Origin: JBARKJ01 sp963698885
GTDB taxonomy: Bacteria > Nitrospirota > JACRHJ01
Direction of reading: 5' to 3'
NCBI GenBank assembly: GCA_963698885.1
Contig: CAVOSJ010000003.1
Location: forward strand, 682,001 to 746,000
DNA: 64,000 nt
Below, piece by piece: positions 17,368-25,937 of the stretch. Every line of letters begins with the position of its first letter. Positions within the stretch are counted from its first letter, which is position 1. The position numbers were made by a program, and so were the translations under genes. Under the pieces are notes generated by a model. The model was not told the DNA's origin. It ran no database searches and saw only the letters and a program-made list of their open reading frames with translations.

Positions 17368-17745
17368 TTACTTAACGGCCTTTTTCTTGCCCGCGACGGT
17401 GCGTTTCGGCCCCTTGCGGGTACGCGCGTTCGTCTTGGTCCTCTGGCCCCTGACGGGCATCCCCCGCCTGTGGCGCAGTCCCCTGTAGCAGCCGATGTCC
17501 ATGAGCCTTTTGATGGCCATGGTACGGTCCCGACGGAGGTCGCCTTCCACCTTGAAGGACCTGTCGATGATTTCCCTGAGGCGGTTCACCTCTGCGTCGG
17601 TGAGGTCCTTAACCCTCGTGTCCGGGCTGACCCCCGCCTCCGCCAGAATCTTCTGCGAAGAGGCGCGTCCTATCCCGAAGATATAGGTAAGGCCTATCTC
17701 AATCCTTTTTTCTCTTGGTAGGTCTACGCCTGCAATCCTTGCCAA
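17368..17745 (-). CDS. rpsM: 30S ribosomal protein S13
   Basis: A 125-residue S13 (ARIAGVDLPREKRIEIGLTY, RGLRHRRGMPVRGQRTKTNA and a basic tail). It is in the small-subunit head and contacts the P-site tRNA and the 50S bridge. The start is TTG, chosen because GGAGG lies 5 bases before it and the protein then begins at the universal ARIAGV. Confidence 0.97.
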   Translation of the reverse strand: MARIAGVDLPREKRIEIGLTYIFGIGRASSQKILAEAGVSPDTRVKDLTDAEVNRLREIIDRSFKVEGDLRRDRTMAIKRLMDIGCYRGLRHRRGMPVRGQRTKTNARTRKGPKRTVAGKKKAVK

Positions 17746-17769
17746 TGCTTCCTCCTTGGGCTAGGGCTA

Positions 17770-17883
17770 TTAACCCTGCCGCTGTTTGTGTCTCGGGTTC
17801 ACGCAGATGACCCGGACGGTGCCTTTCCTTTTTATGATCTTGCACTTGTCGCAGATCTTTTTTACTGATGAACGGACTTTCAT
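17770..17883 (-). CDS. rpmJ: 50S ribosomal protein L36 (zinc-binding form)
   Basis: A 37-codon gene. The protein starts MKVRSSVKKICDKC and has Cys11, Cys14, Cys27 and His32, the complete zinc site of the classic L36. It lies between infA and rpsM, its usual place at the head of the alpha operon. Its small basic product binds 23S rRNA in the large subunit. Confidence 0.95.
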   Translation of the reverse strand: MKVRSSVKKICDKCKIIKRKGTVRVICVNPRHKQRQG

Positions 17884-17895
17884 GATTGAACCCTC

Positions 17896-18114
17896 TTATT
17901 TGAATCTGTACGTTATCCTGCCCCTGGTCAAGTCATACGGGGAAAGCTCTACGGTAACCCTGTCCCCTGGCAGTATCTTAATAAAGTGCATCCTCATTTT
18001 TCCGGAAATGTGCGCGAGTACGACGTGCTTGTTGTCGAGTTCCACCCGGAACATCGCATTCGGCAGGGTCTCCAGGATTTTTCCCTGTACTTCAATCGCG
18101 TCTTCCTTGGCCAT
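17896..18114 (-). CDS. infA: Translation initiation factor IF-1
   Basis: A 72-residue S1-like OB-fold protein (AKEDAIEVQGKILETLPNAM, ISGKMRMHFIKILPGDRV, LTRGRITYRFK), the exact usual length. IF-1 blocks the A site of the 30S subunit during initiation. It lies 8 bases after map and 12 bases before rpmJ, as in many non-enteric bacteria. Confidence 0.97.
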   Translation of the reverse strand: MAKEDAIEVQGKILETLPNAMFRVELDNKHVVLAHISGKMRMHFIKILPGDRVTVELSPYDLTRGRITYRFK

Positions 18115-18122
18115 AGGTTCCT

Positions 18123-18869
18123 TTATGCCACTGTCAATATTACCGGCCCGTCTTCGGTAACCGCTATCGTATGCTCGAAATGAGCCGAAGGCATCCCGTC
18201 AATCGTTACGGCGGTCCAGCCGTCTTTCATGACCACCGTGCCGGACTTCCCCATATTTATCATTGGCTCGATCGCCAGTGTCGCACCGGCCTTAAGCCTG
18301 GGTCCCTGCCCCGGAGGGCCGAAGTTCGGAACTTGCGGCTCTTCGTGAAGAGCCCTGCCGATGCCGTGCCCGACAAACTCGCGCACTACCGAATACCCGA
18401 AGGACTCGGCAAAGCTCTGTACCGCGTGGGAGATGTCCGAGACGCGGTTGCCTGGGAGAGCTTTTTCTATACCCTTGTAAAGCGACTGCTCCGTCACTTC
18501 CATGAGTCTCTCAAGCTCGGGCGATATCTCGCCCACCGGTACTGTTATGGCGGCGTCTCCGTAATACCCGTCGACCACCGCCCCCAGGTCCAGCCCGATT
18601 ATCTCCCCTTCTTTAAGAGCCCTGCCCGACGGAATCCCATGCACCACCACCTCGTTTATGGAGGCGCAGAGGCTCTTGGGATATCCCAGGTAGCCTTTGA
18701 ATGCCGGCTTTCCGCCGTGCTTTATTATATAATCCTCGGCGAAGGAGTCCAGCTTGTCCGTGGTGATGCCGGGCGTAATAATCTCCCGGAGCCCCGCAAG
18801 CGCCCCGGCCACTATCCGGCAGGCCGCCCGCATCTTCTCCACCTCGGAAGGAGACTTAAGGATAATCAC
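18123..18869 (-). CDS. map: Type I methionine aminopeptidase
   Basis: A 248-residue type Ia enzyme with every catalytic residue present: His77 (VVHGIPS), Asp94 and Asp105 (DLGAVVDGYYGDAA), His168 (GHGIGR), Glu201 (AIEPM) and Glu232 (HFEHTIAV). It removes the initiator Met from new proteins. The start is GTG behind AAGGA. It begins 2 bases after adk, in the standard secY-adk-map-infA order. Confidence 0.96.
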   Translation of the reverse strand: MIILKSPSEVEKMRAACRIVAGALAGLREIITPGITTDKLDSFAEDYIIKHGGKPAFKGYLGYPKSLCASINEVVVHGIPSGRALKEGEIIGLDLGAVVDGYYGDAAITVPVGEISPELERLMEVTEQSLYKGIEKALPGNRVSDISHAVQSFAESFGYSVVREFVGHGIGRALHEEPQVPNFGPPGQGPRLKAGATLAIEPMINMGKSGTVVMKDGWTAVTIDGMPSAHFEHTIAVTEDGPVILTVA

Positions 18870-18871
18870 GT

Positions 18872-19516
18872 CTATCCTTCGAGGGCCCGGACCATCCTGT
18901 CCAGAATATCTTTCATCCCGCCCACGCCGTCAACCGCCGCAAGCAGGCCTTTGGCCTTGTAGTAATTAATAAGCGGCGAGGTCGAGGCCTGGTACACCTT
19001 CAGGCGGTTCGTTATCGCCTCTTCCTTGTCGTCGTCCCTCTGGTAGAGATCGCCGCCGCAGGAGTCGCAGACGCCTTCCTTCTTCGAGGGCTTGAAAGCG
19101 ACATGATAGCCTGCCTGGCAGTTGCGGCAGGTCCTGCGTCCTCCAAGCCTTTTTACCAGCTCGGAATCGGGCACTTCGATAGAGAGCACCTTGTCTATGG
19201 GCGTCTTCATGTCCGCGAGCGCGGCGTCAAGCGACTCGGCCTGCGGTACCGTCCTGGGGAAGCCGTCAAGGATGTAGCCCTTCTTGCAATCGTCTTCCTT
19301 CAGACGCTCCTTCACAATTCCCACCACAACGGAATCCGGAACGAGCTCGCCCTTGTCCATGAACTTTTTCGCTTCTAACCCAAGCGGGGTCTTATCCGCC
19401 AGATTCTTCCTGAGGATGTCTCCGGTCGATATCTGGGGTATTCCATATTTCTGTACCAGGTCTTTCGCCTGCGTGCCTTTTCCTGCCCCCGGAGGGCCTA
19501 ATAATATCAGTCTCAT
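18872..19516 (-). CDS. adk: Adenylate kinase, zinc-LID form
   Basis: A 214-residue long-type adenylate kinase. The P-loop GPPGAGKG is at 7-14, followed by DGFPRT. The LID domain carries Cys130, Cys133, Cys150 and Cys153, the structural zinc site typical of Gram-positives and some Gram-negatives. It interconverts ATP, ADP and AMP. It follows secY by 5 bases. Confidence 0.96.
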   Translation of the reverse strand: MRLILLGPPGAGKGTQAKDLVQKYGIPQISTGDILRKNLADKTPLGLEAKKFMDKGELVPDSVVVGIVKERLKEDDCKKGYILDGFPRTVPQAESLDAALADMKTPIDKVLSIEVPDSELVKRLGGRRTCRNCQAGYHVAFKPSKKEGVCDSCGGDLYQRDDDKEEAITNRLKVYQASTSPLINYYKAKGLLAAVDGVGGMKDILDRMVRALEG

Positions 19517-19521
19517 AATGG

Positions 19522-20820
19522 TTATCTCCTTCCCTTGATGCGAACGCCCTTCATGAAACCCTCATAATGGCGGGTGATTAAATGGGTTTCAATCTGGCTA
19601 ACGGTGTCAAGGGCGACCCCGACCACTATTAATAAAGAAGTCCCGCCAAAATAAAAGCTTATGTGAAAAGCCCTGTAGAATATGTCCGGCAGAACGCAGA
19701 CCGCGGAGAGGTAGATCGCTCCGCCGAAGGTCACCCTGTTAAGCACCTTGTATATATAGTCGGACGTGTTCTTGCCGGGCCTTATCCCCGGGATGAACCC
19801 GCCGTACTTCTTCATGTTGTCCGCAACGTCAACCGGGTTGAACACGACCGCCGTGTAGAAGAAGGCGAAGAATACGATCATCCCGACGTACAGCACGGTA
19901 TAAAGCAGCGCCCCGCGGCTTAACTGCTCTTTCATCGAGGCCACCCATGTCGCATTGGAAAAGCTTGCAAGGGTCGCCGGGAACATCAGAATGGAGGAGG
20001 CGAATATCGGCGGGATAACCCCGGCGGTATTGAGCTTCAGCGGCATGTGCGTGTTCTGGCCGCCGCCCAAGCTGGAGCCGACCACTCTTTTGGCGTATTG
20101 TACCGGGATTCTCCGCTGGCCCCGCTCCATGTATATTATCGCCCCGACGACCGCTATCATTATGATGACCATGATAAGCACGGTGAAGAGCGAGAGCTCG
20201 TCGGCGCGGAAGAGCCTGTAAGTATCGATGATTGCGTTGGGGAACCTGGCGACTATGCCCCCGAATATTATGAGCGATATTCCGTTGCCGATGCCCCGCT
20301 CGGTTATCTGCTCGCCCAGCCACATGATAAATGACGTGCCGCAGGTGAGCGTAATCATGGTCATTATCCGGAAGCCCCAGCCGGGATTCGCTATGAACGC
20401 GCCGCCCTGCATCCCCTCCAGGCCTATCGCAATCATAAATGACTGCACCAGGGAGATACCGACCGTTCCGTAGCGGGTGTACTGGGTGATCTTCTTCCTG
20501 CCTCGCTCCCCTTCCTTCTGGAGCTGGGCCAGATACGGGAAGACCACGGTGAGGAGCTGGAGGATGATCGAGGCGCTGATGTATGGCATTATGCCCAGCG
20601 CGAAGATCGTCACCCTTGACAGGGCCCCGCCGGAGAACATGTCGAAAAAGCCCATCAAGGCGCCGGCGTTCGCGTGCAGGAACTTGGACAGCTCTTCGCC
20701 GTTGATGCCCGGAGTGGGGATGTGCCCGCCTATCCTGTACACCACGAGGAGCGCAAGGGTGAAGGCGATGCGCTTCTTCAGCTCCGGTATCTTGAAGACA
20801 TTTTTGAAGCTTTCTATCAA
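19522..20820 (-). CDS. secY: Preprotein translocase subunit SecY
   Basis: A 432-residue protein with ten membrane helices, the pore subunit of the Sec translocon. Visible landmarks are the plug region (FDMFSGGALSRVTIFALGIMPYI in two readable pieces), RRIPVQYA and FNPVDVADNMKKYGGFIPGIRPG. It pairs with SecE, encoded at 46.1 kb in this window. The TTG start overlaps the rplO TGA (TTGA), so the two are coupled. Confidence 0.96.
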   Translation of the reverse strand: MIESFKNVFKIPELKKRIAFTLALLVVYRIGGHIPTPGINGEELSKFLHANAGALMGFFDMFSGGALSRVTIFALGIMPYISASIILQLLTVVFPYLAQLQKEGERGRKKITQYTRYGTVGISLVQSFMIAIGLEGMQGGAFIANPGWGFRIMTMITLTCGTSFIMWLGEQITERGIGNGISLIIFGGIVARFPNAIIDTYRLFRADELSLFTVLIMVIIMIAVVGAIIYMERGQRRIPVQYAKRVVGSSLGGGQNTHMPLKLNTAGVIPPIFASSILMFPATLASFSNATWVASMKEQLSRGALLYTVLYVGMIVFFAFFYTAVVFNPVDVADNMKKYGGFIPGIRPGKNTSDYIYKVLNRVTFGGAIYLSAVCVLPDIFYRAFHISFYFGGTSLLIVVGVALDTVSQIETHLITRHYEGFMKGVRIKGRR

Positions 20821-21263
20821 AGCTGGATTACCTCTGCTCGTCCGCCGGCAGCTTCAATCTTCTGGACGGCGCTCTTGGAAAATTTATGGGCCTGCACTGT
20901 CACGGCCTTCGTCAGTTCGCCGTGGGCCAGGACTTTTATCCCGTCACCGAGCTTCTTTATTATGCCATGGTCGAAAAGCGCCTCCGGGCCTATCACGTCC
21001 ACGCCCTCGAGATTCGCGATGTCGCGGAGGTTCACCAGTGCATATTCCTTGCGGAAGATATTGGTGAATCCGCGCTTCGGTATTCTCCGGATAAGGGGCA
21101 TCTGCCCGCCCTCGAAGCCAGGACCTTTCGCGCCGCCGGCGCGGGACTTCTGTCCCTTTTCGCCTCTGGTGGCGGTCTTTCCGTGGCCGGAACCCGCGCC
21201 CCTGCCTACTCTCTTCCTGTTCTTTCTCGCCCCCGGATTTGGGGCCAGTTCCTCTATCTTCAT
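20817..21263 (-). CDS. rplO: 50S ribosomal protein L15
   Basis: A 148-residue L15 with the Gly/Arg/Lys-rich N-terminal extension (RKNRKRVGRGAGSGHGKTATRG) seen in two halves, GFEGGQMPLIRRIPKRGF, and a C-terminal globular domain. It is a late-assembly large-subunit protein. Its ATG overlaps the rpmD TGA, and its own stop overlaps the secY start. Confidence 0.96.
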   Translation of the reverse strand: MKIEELAPNPGARKNRKRVGRGAGSGHGKTATRGEKGQKSRAGGAKGPGFEGGQMPLIRRIPKRGFTNIFRKEYALVNLRDIANLEGVDVIGPEALFDHGIIKKLGDGIKVLAHGELTKAVTVQAHKFSKSAVQKIEAAGGRAEVIQL

Positions 21264-21451
21264 CAGATCCCCTCTTCCATTACTGTAACCATGTGCGAGA
21301 CCTTGTTTATCATCCCGCGTATCTGGGGCGTGTCCTGCCTTACCACCACGCTGTTCACTTTCGTCAGCCCCAATCCGACCAGGACCTTCCTGTGCTTCTC
21401 CGGGTGGCCTATCGGGCTCCTCGTCAATTTTACCTTTATGTTTCCAGCCAT
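21263..21451 (-). CDS. rpmD: 50S ribosomal protein L30
   Basis: A 62-residue L30 (IKVKLTRSPIGHPEKHRKVL, GLGLTKVNSVVVRQDTPQIRG, INKVSHMV). It is in the normal length range and at its usual site between rpsE and rplO. Confidence 0.94.
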   Translation of the reverse strand: MAGNIKVKLTRSPIGHPEKHRKVLVGLGLTKVNSVVVRQDTPQIRGMINKVSHMVTVMEEGI

Positions 21452-21463
21452 TATGGCCTCCTC

Positions 21464-21964
21464 TTAAGACGCTATCTCTTCCACGGTCTTGCCGCGGAGC
21501 TTGGCGACCTGTTCCACGCTCCTTAACTGCTTCAGTCCTTCAAGAGTGGCCCTCGCCACGTTGTGAGGATTGGAACTGCCAAGGGACTTGGAGAGTATGT
21601 TATGAATGCCCGCGACCTCGAGTATCGCACGGACCGCTCCGCCCGCGATAAGGCCCGTACCGGCGGAGGCCGGCTTCAGCAGGACTCTCGCCGAACCGAA
21701 ATGTCCCAGTATCGCATGCGGTATCGTCGTCTCCTTGAGCGCCATCTTTACCATGCTCTTCTTTGCGCGCTCGACCGCCTTCTGTATCGCGACCGGCACT
21801 TCGACGGCTTTCCCCTTGCCTATCCCGACACTCCCCGCGCCGTCACCGACGACGACCAGCGCCGAAAAGGAGAACCTCCGGCCGCCCTTGACGACTTTGG
21901 CCACCCTGTTAATGTGGATGACTTTGTCCTTTAAAGCCGAGCCCTCGGCATCGTACTTATCCAA
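21464..21964 (-). CDS. rpsE: 30S ribosomal protein S5
   Basis: A 166-residue S5 with the double-stranded-RNA-like domain (VIHINRVAKVVKGGRRFSFSA, GDGAGSVGIGKGKA) and the S5 C-terminal fold (LKPASAGTGLIAGGAVRAI). It acts in decoding accuracy and mRNA unwinding. Start is TTG behind GGAGG with a 7-base gap. Confidence 0.96.
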   Translation of the reverse strand: MDKYDAEGSALKDKVIHINRVAKVVKGGRRFSFSALVVVGDGAGSVGIGKGKAVEVPVAIQKAVERAKKSMVKMALKETTIPHAILGHFGSARVLLKPASAGTGLIAGGAVRAILEVAGIHNILSKSLGSSNPHNVARATLEGLKQLRSVEQVAKLRGKTVEEIAS

Positions 21965-21977
21965 TTAAATTCCTCCT

Positions 21978-22346
21978 TCAGAAATTCAGACCGGCTTCAC
22001 GCGCCGCGTCGGCCAAGGCTTTAATCCTGCCGTGAAATATGTAGCCGCCCCTGTCGAACACGACGTCCTTGACGCCCTTCTCGATGGCCTTCTTCGCCAC
22101 GGCGGCACCGACCTTCTTCGCGGCGTCGATGTTGCCGCTGGACTTGAGGCCTTCTTTGACGTCCTTGTCCAGCGTGGACGCGGCGGTTATCGTGACGCCG
22201 TTCATGTCGTCTATAACCTGCGCATAGATGTTCGAGGCGCTCCGGAATACATTCAGCCTTGGGCGCTCGGTCGTGCCATGCACTTTTTTCCTGACCCTGT
22301 ACTGCCTTCTTTGCCTTCCGGCGAGCCTGTTGTTCGTGGAGCCCAT
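21978..22346 (-). CDS. rplR: 50S ribosomal protein L18
   Basis: A 122-residue L18 (RVRKKVHGTTERPRLNVFRS, AQVIDDMNGVTI, FDRGGYIFHGRIKALADAAR). It binds 5S rRNA with L5 in the central protuberance. ATG start, 1 base after the rplF stop. Confidence 0.96.
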   Translation of the reverse strand: MGSTNNRLAGRQRRQYRVRKKVHGTTERPRLNVFRSASNIYAQVIDDMNGVTITAASTLDKDVKEGLKSSGNIDAAKKVGAAVAKKAIEKGVKDVVFDRGGYIFHGRIKALADAAREAGLNF

Positions 22347-22347
22347 G

Positions 22348-22884
22348 TTATTTACCCTTTTTCCCTTCCTTGCGGAGTATCGTCTCTTCGGCGTATTTTA
22401 TACCCTTGCCCTTGTAAGGCTCCGGCTTCCTCACCGCACGGACGTTTGCGGCCACCTGGCCCACGAGCTCTTTGTCTATGCTGGAGAGCTTTATGGTGGT
22501 CGCCTTTTCGACGGCTGCGGAGACGCCATTAGGGAGTTCAAAGTTGACGGGATGCGAATAGCCCATGTTCAGCACGAGGATGTTTCCTTTTACCTCGGCC
22601 TTATATCCGACGCCGTTTATCTCCAGCACCCTCTCGAAACCCTTGGTGACGCCGGAGACCATGTTGCTTATAAGGGTCCTGGTCAGCCCGTGGAGCGAAC
22701 GGTCCAACCGGTGGTCGGAAGCCCTCTCAACCACGATCGATGTCCCCTCCTGGCGTATCGCCATCTTCGGGTGAAACTCTCTCGAGAGCTCGCCTTTAGG
22801 GCCTTTCACGCGGAGGCTGGTGCCGGTAAGCTTTACCTCCACGCCCGCCGGTATCTCCACCGGTTTTTTGCCTATCCTGGACAT
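22348..22884 (-). CDS. rplF: 50S ribosomal protein L6
   Basis: A 178-residue L6 made of two alike domains (MSRIGKKPVEIPAGVEVKL, then GYSHPVNFELPNGVSA), ending PEPYKGKGIKYAEETILRKEGKKGK in two readable parts. It lies near the factor-binding site. ATG behind GGAG. A 125-base spacer precedes it, unusual in this tight operon. Confidence 0.96.
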   Translation of the reverse strand: MSRIGKKPVEIPAGVEVKLTGTSLRVKGPKGELSREFHPKMAIRQEGTSIVVERASDHRLDRSLHGLTRTLISNMVSGVTKGFERVLEINGVGYKAEVKGNILVLNMGYSHPVNFELPNGVSAAVEKATTIKLSSIDKELVGQVAANVRAVRKPEPYKGKGIKYAEETILRKEGKKGK

Positions 22885-22907
22885 TTTCTACTCCTTACGG
22901 GTTCGCT

Positions 22908-22955
22908 ATTATTCTTTATACAGAGGCCGCCGTTATTCTTAGTGCCGAGGCCGCC
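22908..22955. repeat. Two tandem 24-bp imperfect repeats in the rplF-rpsH spacer
   Basis: Positions 22908-22931 and 22932-22955 are two head-to-tail 24-base units sharing TTATTCTT and GAGGCCGCC, with about five differences. They fill part of the 125-base gap between rpsH and rplF, which otherwise holds no gene that I can see. Confidence 0.7.
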
Positions 22956-23009
22956 CTGAAGGTTCACGCCGCACTCTATCTCCTGCCCGGCAGTTATCTT
23001 TTGCCCGGT

Positions 23010-23408
23010 TTACCAGATGTAGCAGATGATCTCGCCGCCGATGTTCCTCTGCCTGGAGACCCGGTCTACCATGACGCCTCTGGAGGTGGAGATTATGGCG
23101 ACGCCCAGGCCGCCCATCACGCGGGGGATGTCCTCGGCTCCGACATAGACGCGGTTCCCGGGCCGGCTCACCCTCTTGAGGCCGTTGATGACCCTGAACT
23201 CCTCGGGGCTGTATTTCATATAGACCCGGACTATCCCCTGCTTGCGGTCCTTGAGGAGCTTAAAGTTCTTTATGTATCCCTCTTCCTTCAGGACGCGGGC
23301 CAGTTCCAGTTTCAGGTTGGATGAAGGTATATCCACCTTCTCCTGTTTCGCCAGGTTGGCGTTTCTGATCCTGGTCAGCATGTCTGCAATCGGGTCCGTC
23401 ATTCCCAT
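23010..23408 (-). CDS. rpsH: 30S ribosomal protein S8
   Basis: A 132-residue S8 (MTDPIADMLTRIRNANLAKQ, TSRGVMVDRVSRQRNIGGEI, CYIW end). The start is ATG at 23408 (MGMTDP), with AAGGAG 9 bases upstream; the longer open frame adds residues that are not S8. S8 binds the 16S central domain and represses the spc operon in E. coli. Confidence 0.95.
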   Translation of the reverse strand: MGMTDPIADMLTRIRNANLAKQEKVDIPSSNLKLELARVLKEEGYIKNFKLLKDRKQGIVRVYMKYSPEEFRVINGLKRVSRPGNRVYVGAEDIPRVMGGLGVAIISTSRGVMVDRVSRQRNIGGEIICYIW

Positions 23409-23505
23409 CTTCCATTGCTCCTTTTTCGATATTTGATAAGACACCCGTCATTGGCCGTTATCAGGCGCGCAGGTTGTCCCGCCCGCCCCCAGCCCCCCGG
23501 GGTCT

Positions 23506-23691
23506 TTACCAGCTCGCCTTTATTACTCCCGGTATCTCGCCCTTTAAGGAGAGCTCACGGAAGCATATCCTGCACATCTCGAACTTCCGAAGAAAGCCCC
23601 TGGGCCTGCCGCAAATCTTGCAGCGGTTATATCCGCGGGTCGAGAACTTCGGCTCAAGTTTCTGCTTGGCTATGAGAGATTTCTTTGCCAA
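23506..23691 (-). CDS. rpsN: 30S ribosomal protein S14, zinc (type Z) form
   Basis: A 61-residue short S14 with Cys24, Cys27, Cys40 and Cys43 (CKICGRP, CRICFREL), ending GEIPGVIKASW. The true start is TTG at 23691 giving MAKKSLIAKQ, with GAGGA in front; the longer frame upstream is not S14. It binds in the 30S head. Type Z S14 is the ancestral zinc form. Confidence 0.94.
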   Translation of the reverse strand: MAKKSLIAKQKLEPKFSTRGYNRCKICGRPRGFLRKFEMCRICFRELSLKGEIPGVIKASW

Positions 23692-23707
23692 CTTTTTTTC
23701 CTCACTC

Positions 23708-24251
23708 TTAGGTTCTGAAAGGCATCCCAATGTGGCGAAGGAGCGCCTTGCCCTCCTCGTCGGTCTTTGCGCTGGTCACGATGGCGATATCCATCCCGTG
23801 TACCATCTCCACCTTATCGTAGTCGATCTCCGGAAAGATGAACTGCTCCTTAAGGCCGAGGGTGTAGTTGCCCCTGCCGTCGAAGGCCTTGCCGGACACT
23901 CCCTTGAAATCGCGTATGCGGGGAAGCGCAACGTTCAGAAGCCTGTCAAGGAACTCCCACATGCGGTCGCGGCGGAGCGTGACCATGCATCCCACAGCCA
24001 TCCCTTCGCGGAGCTTGAATGCGGCGATGGACTTTTTGGCTTTTTTAACGACCGCCCTCTGGCCGGTTATGTCGCCTAATTCCTTTACCGCCCCGTCCAT
24101 CAGCTTCGGGTTCAGCTATCGCCTCGCCCAGGCCCACGTTCACAACTACCTTCAATACCTTGGGGACCTGCATGACGTTCTTGTACCCGAAGTCCTTCAT
24201 CAGGACCGGCATTACCTCTTTTTCGTATTTATCCTTGAGCCTTGCCGCCAT
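23708..24251 (-). CDS. rplE: 50S ribosomal protein L5, frameshifted in this sequence
   Basis: From ATG 24251 the frame reads ARLKDKYEKEVMPVLMKDFG ... VGLGEAIAEP, and then, one base on, MDGAVKELGDITGQRAVV ... FPEIDYDKVEMVHGMDIAIV to 23708. Dropping one G of GGG at 24108-24110 (plus strand) joins them as AIAEPKLMDGAV, a standard L5 of about 180 residues. L5 binds 5S rRNA and is essential, so the break is almost surely a sequence error. It lies between rplX and rpsN as expected. Confidence 0.93.
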
Positions 24252-24268
24252 TTGACTAAAACCCTCCG

Positions 24269-24589
24269 TTAAACCTTGTCCATGGGGCTGCCGCACTTCT
24301 TGCAAACGCGGACTTTCTTTTCGCCCTCGAAGCTGTGGGAGACCCTGGTGGTTTTACCGCACTTGGGACAGACGATCATTACGTTGGAGATGTGCAGGGG
24401 AGCTTCCTTCTCTATTATCCCCCCCTCCCTGTTGGTTGAGCTCGGGCGCGTATGCCTCTTGACCACGTTCAGCTTTTCCACCAACAGGCGGTCGTCCTTC
24501 GGCATGACCCGGTACACCCTTCCGCTCTTGCCCTTTTCCTTGCCGGCGATAACCATCACCGTATCATTTTTCTTTATGTTCACGCCCAT
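24269..24589 (-). CDS. rplX: 50S ribosomal protein L24 (with Cys4 zinc motif)
   Basis: A 106-residue L24: KOW domain (NDTVMVIAGKEKGKSGRVYR), then HTRPSSTNREGGIIEKEAPL and a zinc ribbon with Cys74, Cys77, Cys96 and Cys99. It starts folding of the 5' domain of 23S rRNA and later sits by the exit tunnel. ATG start. Confidence 0.96.
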   Translation of the reverse strand: MGVNIKKNDTVMVIAGKEKGKSGRVYRVMPKDDRLLVEKLNVVKRHTRPSSTNREGGIIEKEAPLHISNVMIVCPKCGKTTRVSHSFEGEKKVRVCKKCGSPMDKV

Positions 24590-24602
24590 CTGTTAGACTC
24601 CC

Positions 24603-24971
24603 TTAAAGGACTTCCGGCGCCAGTGAAATTATCTTCATGAAATTCTTCCAACGCAGTTCCCTGGCGACGGGGCCGAATATGCGGGTGCCAACGGGCTCCC
24701 TCTGGTTATTAATTAAGACTGCGGCGTTCTTGTCGAACTTGATGTACGAGCCGTCGCTTCTGCGGACTTCCTTCGAAGTCCTCACGACCACCGCCTTGGC
24801 CACTTTGCCCTTCTTGGCGGTTCCCTCGGGGATAGCTTCCTTTACGGCGACAATGATGATGTCCCCTACCGTGGCGTAGCGCTTTCTTGTTCCCCCGAGC
24901 ACCTTGATGCACATTACTTTTTTGGCGCCGGAATTATCCGCAACATCCAGCATAGTCTGGACCTGGACCAT
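24603..24971 (-). CDS. rplN: 50S ribosomal protein L14
   Basis: A 122-residue L14 (MVQVQTMLDVADNSGAKKVM, RRSDGSYIKFDKNAAVLINN, GTRIFGPVARELR), the exact family length. It lies at the subunit interface and contacts L19 and 16S rRNA. ATG start. Confidence 0.97.
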   Translation of the reverse strand: MVQVQTMLDVADNSGAKKVMCIKVLGGTRKRYATVGDIIIVAVKEAIPEGTAKKGKVAKAVVVRTSKEVRRSDGSYIKFDKNAAVLINNQREPVGTRIFGPVARELRWKNFMKIISLAPEVL

Positions 24972-24993
24972 GGTTAACCTCTCCCTTTAGGCC

Positions 24994-25242
24994 TTAACCG
25001 GCCTTCTCTATTACCTCTAGGACTACAAACCGCTTGTCCTTGGAAAGCGGCCTGGTCTCGGCCACCCTGACGGTGTCGCCCACTGCGCACTCGTTCTTTT
25101 CGTCATGGGCCTTCAAGCGGGAGACCCGGCTCACGATCTTCTTATAGACCGGGTGGGGCACTCTCCGCGTGACCTTGACTACGACTGTCTTGTCCATCTT
25201 GTCGCTTACGACTTCACCAATGAATGTCTTCTTTTCGGCCAT
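24994..25242 (-). CDS. rpsQ: 30S ribosomal protein S17
   Basis: An 82-residue OB-fold S17 (MAEKKTFIGEVVSDKMDKTV, VGDTVRVAETRPLSKDKRF). The ATG at 25242 is chosen because GGAGG lies about 8 bases upstream; the longer frame begins within rpmC. It binds 16S helices 7 and 11. Confidence 0.95.
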   Translation of the reverse strand: MAEKKTFIGEVVSDKMDKTVVVKVTRRVPHPVYKKIVSRVSRLKAHDEKNECAVGDTVRVAETRPLSKDKRFVVLEVIEKAG

Positions 25243-25261
25243 CAGCCTTATCCTCCGGGGG

Positions 25262-25456
25262 TTAGCCCCCAATCTCCTTCTCTTTAAGAACGGTCTTTAT
25301 CCGCGCGATGTCCCTTTTTACGTCCCGGATGCGAATGGGGTTCTCAATGTCGCCCATCGCCAGTTGGAAGCGCAGGTTGAAACGCTCCTTGTCCAGGTCG
25401 GAAAGCTTTGATTTAAGCTCCTCCGGTGAAAGGTCTTTTATCTCGGATGCCTTCAC
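25262..25456 (-). CDS. rpmC: 50S ribosomal protein L29
   Basis: A 64-residue two-helix L29 (MKASEIKDLSPEELKSKLSD, RDIARIKTVLKEKE). The GTG start overlaps the rplP TGA (GTGA). L29 sits at the tunnel exit and helps dock signal recognition particle and trigger factor. Confidence 0.95.
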   Translation of the reverse strand: MKASEIKDLSPEELKSKLSDLDKERFNLRFQLAMGDIENPIRIRDVKRDIARIKTVLKEKEIGG

Positions 25457-25872
25457 AGCAGTCCTCCTTCCCTGGATACGAACCGGGTCGCAAGCGGAAG
25501 CTTATGCGCGGCCAGCCGCAGCGCCTCTCTTGCCACTTCTTCCGGCACCCCTGCCATCTCGTATATTATACGGCCCGGCTTCACGACCGAAACCCAGTAC
25601 TCCGGGGCGCCTTTGCCCTTGCCCATCCTGGTCTCGGCCGGTTTCTTGGTTATCGGCTTATCCGGAAAAATCCTGATCCAGATCTTGCCGCCCCTTTTCA
25701 CGTGGCGGGTCATGGCGATACGGGCGGCCTCTATCTGAGCGCTTGTCACCCACCCCGGCTCGAGGACCTTAAGGCCAAACTCGCCGAAGCTTATCTCGCC
25801 GCCACGCCAGGCCTTCCCGTTCATGTTGCCTTTTTGCTTTTTTCTGTATTTGACTTTCTTCGGCGCTAACAT
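25453..25872 (-). CDS. rplP: 50S ribosomal protein L16
   Basis: A 139-residue L16 (MLAPKKVKYRKKQKGNMNGK, WVTSAQIEAARIAMTRHVKR, RMGKGKGAPEYWVSVVKPG). It shapes the A-site tRNA-binding region. ATG start; the stop is coupled to rpmC. Confidence 0.97.
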   Translation of the reverse strand: MLAPKKVKYRKKQKGNMNGKAWRGGEISFGEFGLKVLEPGWVTSAQIEAARIAMTRHVKRGGKIWIRIFPDKPITKKPAETRMGKGKGAPEYWVSVVKPGRIIYEMAGVPEEVAREALRLAAHKLPLATRFVSREGGLL

Positions 25873-25937
25873 TGAAAGCTCCCTTTATTTTTCGCCGCCT
25901 TCTTTCGTTCACTGCGGCCGCATCGTCTTTAAGACCG

